Assembly (NCBI GenBank): GCA_018700655.1
Contig: JABIUG010000220.1
Span: 1-5,709 of the forward strand
DNA: 5,709 bases
Reading direction: 5' to 3'
Source of the DNA: Rhodospirillaceae bacterium
Lineage (GTDB): Bacteria > Pseudomonadota > Alphaproteobacteria > SP197
A program made the position numbers and the translations under genes. Positions 1 through 4,909 of the stretch are shown piece after piece; within the stretch, counting starts at the first letter, position 1; each line of letters opens with the position of its first letter. The notes under the pieces were generated by a model. That model searched no databases. It had not been told where the DNA came from and saw nothing but the letters and a program-made list of their open reading frames with translations.

Positions 1-207
1 CACGGCCTGGGCCTGTTCTTCGAACGGCCTTATCTCGGCGTCGACATGTGCAGCGATGACGACATTTTCGAAGAAGGCATGGCACTCGGCGTCGAAGCGT
101 TCTTCGGCCTGCCCGGTCTGGGCAGCGCCGGGTTCGAGCAGAACATGCTGGTCAGCGCCGACGGCATCGAGCTGCTGACGAGCTCGCCGATGCTGTGGTG
201 GGACTGA
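1..207 (+). CDS. M24-family metallopeptidase (creatinase / Xaa-Pro peptidase fold), C-terminal end only
   Basis: The frame is open from the first base and gives the last 68 residues of a protein, ending in TGA. It begins with HGLG, the motif carrying the metal-binding His of the 'pita-bread' fold, followed by EEGMALGVEAFF (metal-ligand Glu at visible residue 32) and GFEQNMLVSADGIELLT (second ligand Glu at residue 46). These three elements and their spacing are the C-terminal half of the M24 active site, which holds two metal ions in family members that are peptidases. The two Asp ligands and the whole N-terminal domain lie off the left edge. The family includes Xaa-Pro dipeptidases, creatinases and the non-peptidase DMSP lyase DddP, so the substrate cannot be assigned from this fragment. 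The gene converges on the dehydrogenase gene that ends at 415. Family-level call is firm; function is open. Confidence 0.85.
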   Translation, partial: HGLGLFFERPYLGVDMCSDDDIFEEGMALGVEAFFGLPGLGSAGFEQNMLVSADGIELLTSSPMLWWD

Positions 208-230
208 CTACCCACTCCAACCTCCCCGTC

Positions 231-253
231 ATCGCCCCACTTGATGGGGCGAT
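231..253. repeat. 9-bp perfect hairpin in the convergent gap
   Basis: ATCGCCCCA (231-239) and TGGGGCGAT (245-253) are perfect reverse complements around a 5-base loop. The stem is GC-rich and lies 24 bases after the M24 stop codon. No T-run follows on either strand, so it is not a classical intrinsic terminator. It may protect the mRNA 3' end or act together with the hairpin at 267-290. Confidence 0.5.
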
Positions 254-266
254 CCATGCCGGTGGC

Positions 267-297
267 CATCGTCCTGCTCCGGCGACGATGTTCGTTT
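267..297 (+). terminator. Candidate rho-independent terminator of the M24 gene
   Basis: A perfect 7-bp stem, CATCGTC (267-273) with GACGATG (284-290), is separated by 10 bases and followed directly by TTCGTTT (291-297). It lies 60 bases after the M24 stop, where a terminator would be expected. The stem is modest and the T-tract is interrupted by C and G, so this is only a candidate. Confidence 0.35.
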
Positions 298-351
298 GAC
301 GTGCGGGCTGGATGCCCCGGTCAAGCGGCCGCAGGCTGTGCCTGATCGAGG

Positions 352-387
352 TCCCGGCTCGCGTTCGCTCCGCTCCCTCGGCCGGGA
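352..387. repeat. Degenerate extragenic palindrome
   Basis: TCCCGGC (352-358) and GCCGGGA (381-387) form a 7-bp perfect inverted repeat around a 22-base loop, and the second arm runs on into TGACA. The layout resembles the CCCGGC...GCCGGGATGAC palindromes scattered between genes in many alphaproteobacteria (resemblance recalled, not searched). It lies 27 bases beyond the dehydrogenase stop, so it could also end transcription from that side. Confidence 0.35.
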
Positions 388-414
388 TGACACAAAAGCG
401 GTCGTGGCGAGGCC

Positions 415-1164
415 TCAACGCGCGCCCGATAATTCCATCAGGGTCATGCTGACATAACTTGCGGCATCCGAGCAGAGCCAGACGATGGTCTCGGCGACTT
501 CGTCGGCGGTACCGGCGCGTTTGGCGGGCACGGTTGCGCCCAGGCGGGCGACGCGGCCTGGTGCGTCGCCCAGATCATCGTGGATGTCGGTGTCGATGAC
601 GCCGGGCCTCACGGCGTTGACCCGGATGCCTTCGCCGGCGACTTCCTGGGCAAGTCCGATCGTCAGGCTGTCGATCCCGCCCTTGGTTGCGGCGTAGTCG
701 ACATAGTTGCCGGCGCCGCCCAGGCGGCTTGCGACCGAGGAGACGTTGACGATCGCGCCGCCGTCACCGCCATGGCCGGTCGACATGCGCCGCACCGCTT
801 CGGCGCAGCCCAGGATCGCGCCGGTCAGGTTGATCGCGATGATGTTCTGGAGATCGGCGGGATCACGGGCATCGAGCCTGCTCATCCGGTTGACGATCCC
901 GGCGTTGTTGACGAAGGCGTCGAGCCTGCCGAAGGCGGCGTCGTGCTCGGCAAACAGACGGGCGACATCTTCGGGTTTACCCATGTCGGCCTGGATCGCG
1001 ACCGCCCTCTGGCCCGCCGCTTCTACGTCCGCGACCACAGCATGCGCGGCATCGGCATTGCGCGCGTAGTTGACGCAGACATCCCAGCCGTCGCGCGCGG
1101 CCAGCCTTGCCGTCGCCGCCCCGATTCCCCGGCTGCCGCCGGTCACCAACATCACCTTGCCCAT
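415..1164 (-). CDS. SDR-family NAD(P)-dependent oxidoreductase, YgfF-like
   Basis: This 249-residue protein is a classical short-chain dehydrogenase/reductase, presumably cytosolic and reversibly oxidising an alcohol or reducing a carbonyl with NAD(P). Visible elements are the cofactor loop TGGSRGIG (residues 8-15), NNAG (86-89), the catalytic Asn in INLTG (N112), Ser in NVSS (S143), and YAATK (Y157, K161). Length and the blocks IVNVSSVASRLG, YVDYAATKG and PGRV resemble E. coli YgfF. The start at 1164 is chosen because GAGGAG lies 7 bases upstream and the cofactor motif then begins at residue 8; an in-frame ATG at 1197 would add residues unlike the family and overlap the previous gene. The GAGGAG overlaps the stop of the DUF1203 gene 11 bases upstream, so the two are probably co-translated. 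The C-terminus reads YVSMTLMELSGAR where the family has YVTG...GG. The substrate is unknown. Confidence 0.95.
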   Translation of the reverse strand: MGKVMLVTGGSRGIGAATARLAARDGWDVCVNYARNADAAHAVVADVEAAGQRAVAIQADMGKPEDVARLFAEHDAAFGRLDAFVNNAGIVNRMSRLDARDPADLQNIIAINLTGAILGCAEAVRRMSTGHGGDGGAIVNVSSVASRLGGAGNYVDYAATKGGIDSLTIGLAQEVAGEGIRVNAVRPGVIDTDIHDDLGDAPGRVARLGATVPAKRAGTADEVAETIVWLCSDAASYVSMTLMELSGAR

Positions 1165-1165
1165 C

Positions 1166-1180
1166 GCCTGTCTCCTCAAA
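1166..1180 (-). promoter_or_regulatory. Strong ribosome binding site for the SDR, overlapping the DUF1203 stop
   Basis: Read on the minus strand this is GTTTGAGGAGACAGGCG followed by ATG at 1164. GAGGAG is a near-ideal Shine-Dalgarno at 7-base spacing, and the TGA within it is the stop of the upstream gene. This fixes the dehydrogenase start and implies translational coupling. Confidence 0.8.
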
Positions 1181-1649
1181 CGCGTTCGATCCTGCATTGG
1201 TAGCAGTTGTTGCGCGCCGAGCGAACGTGAAGATAGGCGATCTCGTCGCGCGCGAGCAGGGTTTGCGCCCAGCAGTTGATCTCGTCGGTCGGCGTGACCT
1301 TGCCGGTGCCATAGACGATCCGGTCGTCATGGGCATAACCGCGCACGATGAAATCGGGGCTGTCGAGCACGACCGGCAGGGTATCGCCACCCGGTGCATA
1401 ACGTTTGCAGGCGCGGGCGTGGAGGAAGATCGGACCGATCTCGGCGTTGGGCTTGTGCTCGGGGAAGGGACGGTGGGCAAACACCAGCATGGTTTCTCCT
1501 GCGTCGATCTCTTCGAGACAGTGACGGCAAGGATTGGCGTCGCCGTCGGAAATGTGGCGCTCGGGCGCCTGTCCGTTGGCGTCGGTGCCGCCTGCCTGCA
1601 GGGCTTCGACGAGCGGGGTTTCAAGGGCGACGAAGCGAAGAGCGTGCAT
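1176..1649 (-). CDS. DUF1203-type protein of unknown function
   Basis: This is a 157-residue soluble protein with no signal peptide or membrane segment. Family-like blocks are NPCRHCLEEIDAGE (39-52), a PFPEHKPNAEIGPIF stretch (61-75), ACKRYA (80-85), a DFIVRGY block (99-105) and a C-terminal YLHVRSARNNCYQCRIE. These match my recollection of DUF1203, whose biochemical role is unknown to me. Six cysteines (41, 44, 81, 126, 149, 152) include two CxxC pairs, at 41/44 and 149/152, which could bind a metal or form disulfides; that is inference. The start at 1649 has GGAG 7 bases upstream and gives MHALRF, a normal DUF1203 N-terminus. An ATG at 1754 is rejected because the extension would run through a hairpin and one arm of an inverted repeat. 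The gene is translationally coupled to the SDR downstream. Confidence 0.8.
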   Translation of the reverse strand: MHALRFVALETPLVEALQAGGTDANGQAPERHISDGDANPCRHCLEEIDAGETMLVFAHRPFPEHKPNAEIGPIFLHARACKRYAPGGDTLPVVLDSPDFIVRGYAHDDRIVYGTGKVTPTDEINCWAQTLLARDEIAYLHVRSARNNCYQCRIERV

Positions 1650-1653
1650 GACG

Positions 1654-1676
1654 GGTCTCCAGTTGATGTGGAGACC
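1654..1676 (-). promoter_or_regulatory. Hairpin covering the ribosome binding site of the DUF1203 gene
   Basis: In the transcript, GGTCTCCA pairs perfectly over 8 bp with TGGAGACC around a 7-base loop. The GGAG in the 3' arm is the Shine-Dalgarno, 7 bases before the ATG at 1649, and the stem ends 4 bases before that ATG. If it folds, it would occlude the ribosome. The same palindrome in DNA could instead be a protein-binding operator. Confidence 0.5.
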
Positions 1677-1740
1677 GTTGTGGCGAAATTGACTCGCGAC
1701 CACGACCCGGTTCTTGCGCTGCCCCCACACTATCTCCGAC

Positions 1741-1833
1741 CTGATCCCCAGCAAAGGCCGGGGGCCATATCGCGGAGATGCCGGATTCCTGCGGAGTTGG
1801 TGCGTATGGGCACCAGCCTTTGCTGGGGATCAG
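1741..1833. repeat. Long inverted repeat, 18-bp perfect arms, extragenic palindrome
   Basis: CTGATCCCCAGCAAAGGC (1741-1758) and its exact reverse complement (1816-1833) enclose 57 bases. Pairing continues imperfectly inward, for example CCATA (1765-1769) with TATGG (1805-1809). The whole element of about 93 bp lies between the DUF1203 start and the Rieske stop, beginning 13 bases beyond that stop on the minus strand. It resembles the extragenic palindromes of alphaproteobacteria, or a small non-autonomous mobile element; no transposase is nearby. It could also stabilise or end the tetR-oxygenase transcript, although no T-run follows. Confidence 0.7.
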
Positions 1834-1846
1834 ATCTGCGGGGACT

Positions 1847-2872
1847 TCAGCTCTGTGCCAGATCCTGGCGCACCAGAGCCTGGAACGCCGCGGTGTGTTC
1901 TTCCATCGCGGGTGAGAGTTTGCCGGTGTTGTAGGCGCCGGCTTCGAGGTTGCGTTGCACGGCCTCACAAATCCCGAGATCTTCGTGCACGATTGCCTCA
2001 GCCCAGGCGAAGGCGTCGGCGGTTTCTTGCTCGCCGAGATCATCGCCATACCAGGCCCAGCTTTTCGAGCGCAGGGCGCCGGCGCCGACCGGTTCGATCC
2101 GTTCGGCCTTGAATCCGGTCGGACCGATCACGGCCTGGAAGCCGGGGTAACGGTAGAACCACAGGCCGCTGTCGCCGCGCAGTTCTGCGCCGTCGCCGCG
2201 ATAGCCGACATGGAAACAGACGAGGCGATGATCGTCGTGGCCGCGAATCTCGACCGAGGCACCCTCGACCGCCTGACTGAGACGTTCGTGGACGAAGGGC
2301 AGGTGATAACCCTCGACCGTGTTGTCACAATAGGTCTTCCAGTTAGCCTTGCCTTCGACGGTGAAGGCACCGCGATAGGTGAAGGCCGGGGTTTCGGGAT
2401 AAGGCGCACAAAACGCCGGCACCGAACCCAGCCAGGTCAGGAGATCGGGTGTGTCGGGATCGACGCAGACAAAGATGCAGCCGCGCCAGACCTCGACGCG
2501 CAGGGCGAGCAGGCCCATTTCTTCGGGATCGAGCTTTTCGCCAAAGCGGGGCGCCAGGGCGAGGCGGCCGTCGAGCTCATAACTCCAGCCGTGATAGGGG
2601 CAGGTGATCTTTGCCTTGCAGGCTCCGGCACCTTCGTCGAACAGAGCGGCGGCGCGATGGCGGCAGACATTGTGGAAGGCGCGCAACGCGCCGTCACGAT
2701 CGCGCAACACCACGATGGGCCAGCCGTTGACGCTCTGGGCGACATAGTCGCCGGGGCTGGCGAGCTCGTGTTCGGGGCCGAACAGTGCCCAGTTATTCGC
2801 AAAGATCAGGCGGCGTTCATCGCGTGCGATGGCGGTATCGGTATAGGCGGCGGCATCAAGCGTGTCGGTCAT
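1847..2872 (-). CDS. Rieske non-heme iron oxygenase, alpha (catalytic) subunit
   Basis: This 341-residue oxygenase would use O2 and electrons from a separate reductase to hydroxylate or N-dealkylate an organic substrate in the cytosol. The N-terminal Rieske domain carries C70-x-H72 and C91-x-x-H94, the full [2Fe-2S] ligand set. The catalytic domain has NWKTYCDNTVEGYHLPFVH (177-195), giving iron ligands H190 and H195, with D298 in HEDLGICE as the likely third ligand. The residue three before H190, which links the Rieske and iron sites between subunits, is Glu (E187) rather than the Asp of naphthalene dioxygenase; the carnitine oxygenase CntA also has Glu there. The C-terminal block QRNLEAGAYNTGKLSPAMEEH is typical of this group. 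The start at 2872 overlaps the tetR stop in ATGA; an ATG at 2995 lies inside tetR and adds non-family sequence. No beta subunit or reductase is in view. Substrate is unresolved; context suggests an amine. Confidence 0.93.
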   Translation of the reverse strand: MTDTLDAAAYTDTAIARDERRLIFANNWALFGPEHELASPGDYVAQSVNGWPIVVLRDRDGALRAFHNVCRHRAAALFDEGAGACKAKITCPYHGWSYELDGRLALAPRFGEKLDPEEMGLLALRVEVWRGCIFVCVDPDTPDLLTWLGSVPAFCAPYPETPAFTYRGAFTVEGKANWKTYCDNTVEGYHLPFVHERLSQAVEGASVEIRGHDDHRLVCFHVGYRGDGAELRGDSGLWFYRYPGFQAVIGPTGFKAERIEPVGAGALRSKSWAWYGDDLGEQETADAFAWAEAIVHEDLGICEAVQRNLEAGAYNTGKLSPAMEEHTAAFQALVRQDLAQS

Positions 2873-3486
2873 GGCATGTCTCGTTGTGGCGGCAGCAGCA
2901 GGGTGATGTCGCGAAGCATGGTGCGGCGCAGATCGGCCGGGCTGAGGTGGTCGCTGGCAATGATGAACAGGAAGAGACCCCAGAAGGCGCGCCACAACAG
3001 ATCGGCCAGCGCACCGAGATCGGCCATCGGCCAGGCCTGTTCTTTGGCCAGGCCGATCAGCAATTGCACGAGACTGCGTTTGAGCGCTGCGCGCAGTTCC
3101 AGGTAGCGGCTGGCAAACGGGCTTTCGGCACTGGTGATGAGCAGCGCGGCGACCTCGCGCCAGGTCCGGCGGTCGACCAGGGCGAAGGATTCTTGCGCTA
3201 CGATCAGGAAGAAGTCGGCGATGGTGTCGCGCGGATCGTCATCCCGGCTGATCGAGCGTGTTTCCAGGCGAGCGACCACACGGGCGTTCTCCTCGACCAT
3301 CAGCTCAAGCAGAAGATCGCCCTTGGCGGGGAAGTAGTTAAAGACCGTGCCTTCGGCGACGCCGGCGGCTGCGGCAATATCAGATACCGCGACGGCGCCA
3401 TAGCCGTGTTCACGGAACAAGGTCTGGGCGGCGTGCAGAATGCCCTGCCGCCGCTTCGCCTTGTTGCGTTCGCGAAGTCCAACCAT
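2869..3486 (-). CDS. TetR/AcrR-family transcriptional regulator
   Basis: This is a 205-residue protein of normal TetR length. Residues 10-57 form the DNA-binding domain: a helix around RRQGILHAAQTLFREHGYG, then the helix-turn-helix VSDIAAAAGVAEGTVFNYF, and the usual AKGDLL start of helix 4. The C-terminal all-helical part (60-205) would bind an inducer and dimerise; it is variable and gives no ligand clue. The gene overlaps the Rieske oxygenase by 4 bases and a promoter with an inverted repeat lies directly upstream, so autorepression and control of the oxygenase are likely (inference). The start at 3486 is the only reasonable Met before the HTH, yet no Shine-Dalgarno is placed for it; the nearest GAGG is about 18 bases away, so initiation may be leaderless or SD-independent. 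Confidence 0.93.
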   Translation of the reverse strand: MVGLRERNKAKRRQGILHAAQTLFREHGYGAVAVSDIAAAAGVAEGTVFNYFPAKGDLLLELMVEENARVVARLETRSISRDDDPRDTIADFFLIVAQESFALVDRRTWREVAALLITSAESPFASRYLELRAALKRSLVQLLIGLAKEQAWPMADLGALADLLWRAFWGLFLFIIASDHLSPADLRRTMLRDITLLLPPQRDMP

Positions 3487-3491
3487 GGGTA

Positions 3492-3521
3492 TTTATGAGC
3501 CAGCCTCAAATATAAAGTCAA
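3492..3521 (-). promoter_or_regulatory. Candidate sigma-70-type promoter of the tetR-oxygenase operon
   Basis: On the minus strand TTGACT (3521-3516; 5 of 6 to TTGACA) is followed after 18 bases by CATAAA (3497-3492; 4 of 6 to TATAAT). Transcription from it would begin about at the tetR ATG, giving a leaderless message. An alternative pair in the same stretch is TTCACT with TATATT (3514-3509; 5 of 6) at 16-base spacing, which would give a leader of about 15 bases with no Shine-Dalgarno. The stretch is strikingly AT-rich for this window. Confidence 0.45.
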
Positions 3522-3528
3522 CTCATAA
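3493..3528. promoter_or_regulatory. Candidate TetR operator, TTATGAG-N22-CTCATAA
   Basis: Two perfect 7-bp inverted half-sites (3493-3499 and 3522-3528) bracket the promoter: one overlaps the proposed -10, the other abuts the -35 on its upstream side. Bound repressor would block RNA polymerase. A direct repeat AAAGTC (3514-3519 and 3535-3540), spaced 21 bases or about two helical turns, overlaps the same zone and is a second candidate site. Regulator assignment rests on adjacency to tetR. Confidence 0.45.
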
Positions 3529-3548
3529 TTAGTGAAAGTCTCGACGAT

Positions 3549-4895
3549 CTAGACGTTCAACAACAGATGCTGGCGCTCCCAGGGGCTGATGACGTCCTGG
3601 TATTCGTCGTGTTCGGCCTGTTTCACGGCGATCACGAGATCGACGAAGGTATCGCCCAGGATTTCGCGCAACTCCTTGCAGCGGTGGAGCCGTTGCAGGG
3701 CATCGGGCAGGTGGCGCGGCAGGCCCTGGCTCTTGACCAGGTAGGCATTGCCTTCCATCGACTTGTTGGGCTCGATCTTGTCCCTCATGCCGATGTAACC
3801 GCAGGCCAGTGTCGCGGCCATGGCGAGATAGGGATTGACGTCGACGCCGGGCACGCGGTTTTCGATCCGGCGTCCCTTGCGGTCGGATTCCGGCACACGC
3901 AGGCCGACCGTTCGGTTCTCGAAACCCCAATGGGTGTTGATCGGGGCATCGCTGTCGGCACGCAGGCGACGGTAGGAATTCACGTTTGGCGCAAACAGCG
4001 GCATGGCGCTGGCGAGGTGTTTCTGCAGGCCGCCGACATAGTGGTGGAAGACCTCTGTGTCCTTGCCCTTGGCGTCGGCAAAGATGTTCTTGCCGCCCCT
4101 GGCTTTCACGATCGACTGGTGGATATGCATCGCACTGCCGGCCTCGCCCTCGATCGGTTTGGCCATGAAGGTGCAATAGACATCGTGGCGCAGGGCGGCT
4201 TCGCGGCAAACCCGCTTGAAGACCATCACCATATCGGCAAGCGCCATGGCATCGCCGTGGTTGAAGTTGACCTCGAGCTGGGCCGGGCCGGCTTCGTGGA
4301 TCAGGGTGTCGAGATCGACATTGGCCGCCTCGCAGAAATCATAGATGTCGTCGACCACGTGATCGAACTCGTTGGCGGCATCGATGCCATAGGCCTGCCG
4401 GCCGGATTCGGCGCGCCCGGAGCGCCCGACCGGGGGTTCCAGCGGGTAGTCGGGGTCGACGTTCTTGGCGACGAGGTAAAACTCAAGCTCGGGTGCCACG
4501 AACGGGACCAGACCATCGGCGGTATAGAGATCAAGCACCCGTTGCAGGACACCGCGCGGCGAGGTCTCGACCTGCGAGCCGTCGCGCCAGGTCACATGGC
4601 ACATCACCTGTGCGGTGGGATCGTCATACCAGGGCACCCGGCGCAGAGTGGCGATATCGGGATGCAGGATCATGTCGGGCGAGGTTTCGTCGCCGGGATA
4701 GGGTTCGGGATATTCACCCGTCACCGTCTGGTAGAAGACGTCGCCGGGCATACGCAGTGACTTGTCGGTCAGCGAACGCAGGAAGCGGTCACGCGGCAGG
4801 ATCTTGCCGCGCGGCATGCCGGTGAGATCGGTGACCATGCACTCGATCTCGTTGATGCGGTGTTCGCGCAGCCAGGCTTCGGGATCAGAAGTCAT
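3549..4895 (-). CDS. puuA: Glutamine-synthetase-like gamma-glutamylamine ligase (PuuA type)
   Basis: This 448-residue enzyme has the glutamine synthetase fold; family members of the PuuA type join glutamate to an amine with ATP to form a gamma-glutamyl amide. Catalytic-domain motifs are intact: APELEF (E136, E138), HEAGPAQLEVNF (E201, E208), GSAMHIHQS (H257, H259), NSYRR (306-310), ENRTVGLRVP (R328, R333) and RIENRVPG (E345, R347), followed by the NPYLA helix. The C-terminus YQDVISPWERQHLLLNV is PuuA-like. The ammonium-site features of true glutamine synthetase look altered: there is no DGSS motif in the N-terminal region, and the flap Glu aligns with D316. This supports an organic amine rather than ammonia as acceptor. 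The start at 4895 has a weak GGA 7 bases upstream and lies 14 bases after the puuD stop. The symbol is family-level; putrescine is not proven as substrate. Confidence 0.9.
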   Translation of the reverse strand: MTSDPEAWLREHRINEIECMVTDLTGMPRGKILPRDRFLRSLTDKSLRMPGDVFYQTVTGEYPEPYPGDETSPDMILHPDIATLRRVPWYDDPTAQVMCHVTWRDGSQVETSPRGVLQRVLDLYTADGLVPFVAPELEFYLVAKNVDPDYPLEPPVGRSGRAESGRQAYGIDAANEFDHVVDDIYDFCEAANVDLDTLIHEAGPAQLEVNFNHGDAMALADMVMVFKRVCREAALRHDVYCTFMAKPIEGEAGSAMHIHQSIVKARGGKNIFADAKGKDTEVFHHYVGGLQKHLASAMPLFAPNVNSYRRLRADSDAPINTHWGFENRTVGLRVPESDRKGRRIENRVPGVDVNPYLAMAATLACGYIGMRDKIEPNKSMEGNAYLVKSQGLPRHLPDALQRLHRCKELREILGDTFVDLVIAVKQAEHDEYQDVISPWERQHLLLNV

Positions 4896-4909
4896 GAGAA
4901 TTTCCGTGG

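Noticed and set aside
152..418. Minus-strand 88-codon open frame in the convergent gap
   Set aside because: It overlaps the end of the M24 gene in antisense, starts at the end of the SDR, and its sequence is low-complexity translation of hairpins and palindromes.
1741..1833. The inverted repeat as a classical rho-independent terminator for the oxygenase
   Set aside because: The arms are long and GC-rich but are 57 bases apart and no T-run follows on the minus strand; listed as a repeat instead.
1107..1934. Plus-strand open frame (275 codons) across the SDR start, DUF1203 and the inverted repeat
   Set aside because: It crosses three unrelated features in antisense and reads through the palindrome; no domain is recognisable.
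2873..2995. Upstream ATG (2995) extending the Rieske oxygenase by 41 residues
   Set aside because: The extension lies inside tetR in another frame, is low-complexity, and the ATGA overlap start gives a normal family N-terminus.
1955..3106. Long plus-strand open frame (383 codons) opposite the Rieske and tetR genes
   Set aside because: It is antisense to two genes with intact catalytic and HTH motifs, has no recognisable domain, and long antisense frames are expected at this GC content.
3567..4760. Long plus-strand open frame (397 codons) opposite the PuuA-like ligase
   Set aside because: It mirrors the codon structure of the real gene, shows no family motif and no supporting ribosome binding site.
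3549..4895. Assimilatory glutamine synthetase GlnA
   Set aside because: The DGSS motif and flap Glu are altered, the C-terminus is PuuA-like, and the partner gene is a gamma-glutamyl hydrolase rather than nitrogen-regulation genes.
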